Positions 63,610 to 64,000 of a stretch of DNA of 64,000 bases are shown here, piece by piece. Where the stretch lies: contig CAJNDS010002845.1 in assembly GCA_905221605.1 (NCBI GenBank), positions 782,713 to 846,712 on the forward strand, read 5' to 3'. Source of the DNA: Symbiodinium natans. Its lineage: Eukaryota; Sar; Dinophyceae; Suessiales; Symbiodiniaceae. A program made the position numbers and the translations under genes. The notes below the pieces were generated by a model. The model was not told the DNA's origin. It ran no database searches and saw only the letters and a program-made list of their open reading frames with translations. Numbering within the stretch: the first letter of the stretch is position 1; each line of letters starts with the position of its first letter.

Positions 63610-64000
63610 GCTTGTCCGTGAAGACACCAATGTCAGGGCAAGCATGGCGCCCTGGCTGTTGCGCGATTCAGTACCCCCTTCCCCGAAACAAACACCGCCA
63701 GTCCACCCCCCGAAAAAAGAAAACATTAACCAAGACTTGAATATGATTCATACAGATTTCATGCGCAATCCTTGTCACATACTATGACTCAGAAACTGTT
63801 CACATGATTGGTAGGGGGATTGAGATTTGGGAGAGACATGCGAGAGTCAGAGCCGCAAATGACACCAGGAAGCATATAACGAGATGGTCATCGTTTTCCA
63901 GCGCTTACACTCCAAGAACAAGGAGTCCGATGACATAGCTGTACCCCTTGTGTACCCCTTGTCAGAACTGTAAGAGAGTCGGGCTTTGCCATTTTAACAA
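63610..64000. other. No gene recognised
   Basis: No protein-like frame, repeat or element found up to the window end. Confidence 0.45.

Noticed and set aside
1-64000. tRNA, rRNA or spliced-leader RNA genes
   Set aside because: I looked for B-box-like GTTCGAATC sequences, rRNA-like conserved stretches and a full leader followed by a donor; none was convincing by eye.

Overview
This window looks like nuclear DNA of a microalgal eukaryote, most likely a dinoflagellate and possibly a Symbiodiniaceae member. It has no bacterial operons. Coding sequence is scattered as small exons bounded by pyrimidine-rich AG acceptors and GT donors, with some apparent GC donors. Short TTTAGGG/CCCTAAA telomere-type tracts, abundant microsatellites and homopolymers, ankyrin-type exons, and one site resembling a degenerate dinoflagellate spliced leader fit this reading. 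The assignment is inference; no marker gene was identified.

Only one long intact coding sequence is present: an intronless frame of about 697 codons at 59.87-61.96 kb, plus strand, with a LicD/fukutin-like nucleotidyltransferase signature. Everything else is exon-sized. I recognised exons by reading all frames for protein-like sequence beside splice signals. In the best cases the reading phases agree across successive junctions.

Layout: 0-7.3 kb has a minus-strand gene (2.5-3.35 kb), a 23-bp inverted repeat, a 468-bp direct duplication (3.8-4.9 kb) and a kelch-like plus gene (6.5-7.3 kb). 7.3-24 kb has plus-strand exon clusters (best: five phase-consistent exons at 12.13-13.1 kb), inverted telomere-type tracts (18.4-18.6 kb) and an AT-rich island (23.5-24.3 kb). 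25.4-31.7 kb is a plus-strand ankyrin locus with a frameshift and stops. 31.8-32.9 kb is a well supported multi-exon gene. 33-42.3 kb mixes exons on both strands, including a minus-strand gene whose acceptor is preceded by a (CT)n microsatellite. 43.0-44.4 kb is a second, healthier ankyrin gene. 45.0-46.5 kb is a Ser/Pro-rich multi-exon gene. 47-53.9 kb holds further exons and a decayed gene. 54.1-62.7 kb is an Ala/Glu/Lys-rich coiled-coil gene with many tiny exons. Its putative introns hold a foldback element, an AT-rich repeat island and, on the same strand, the intact LicD-like gene. The last 1.3 kb is mostly GTT/GTG trinucleotide repeat.

No rRNA, tRNA, CRISPR or bacterial mobile element was seen. 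Exon boundaries are manual predictions.
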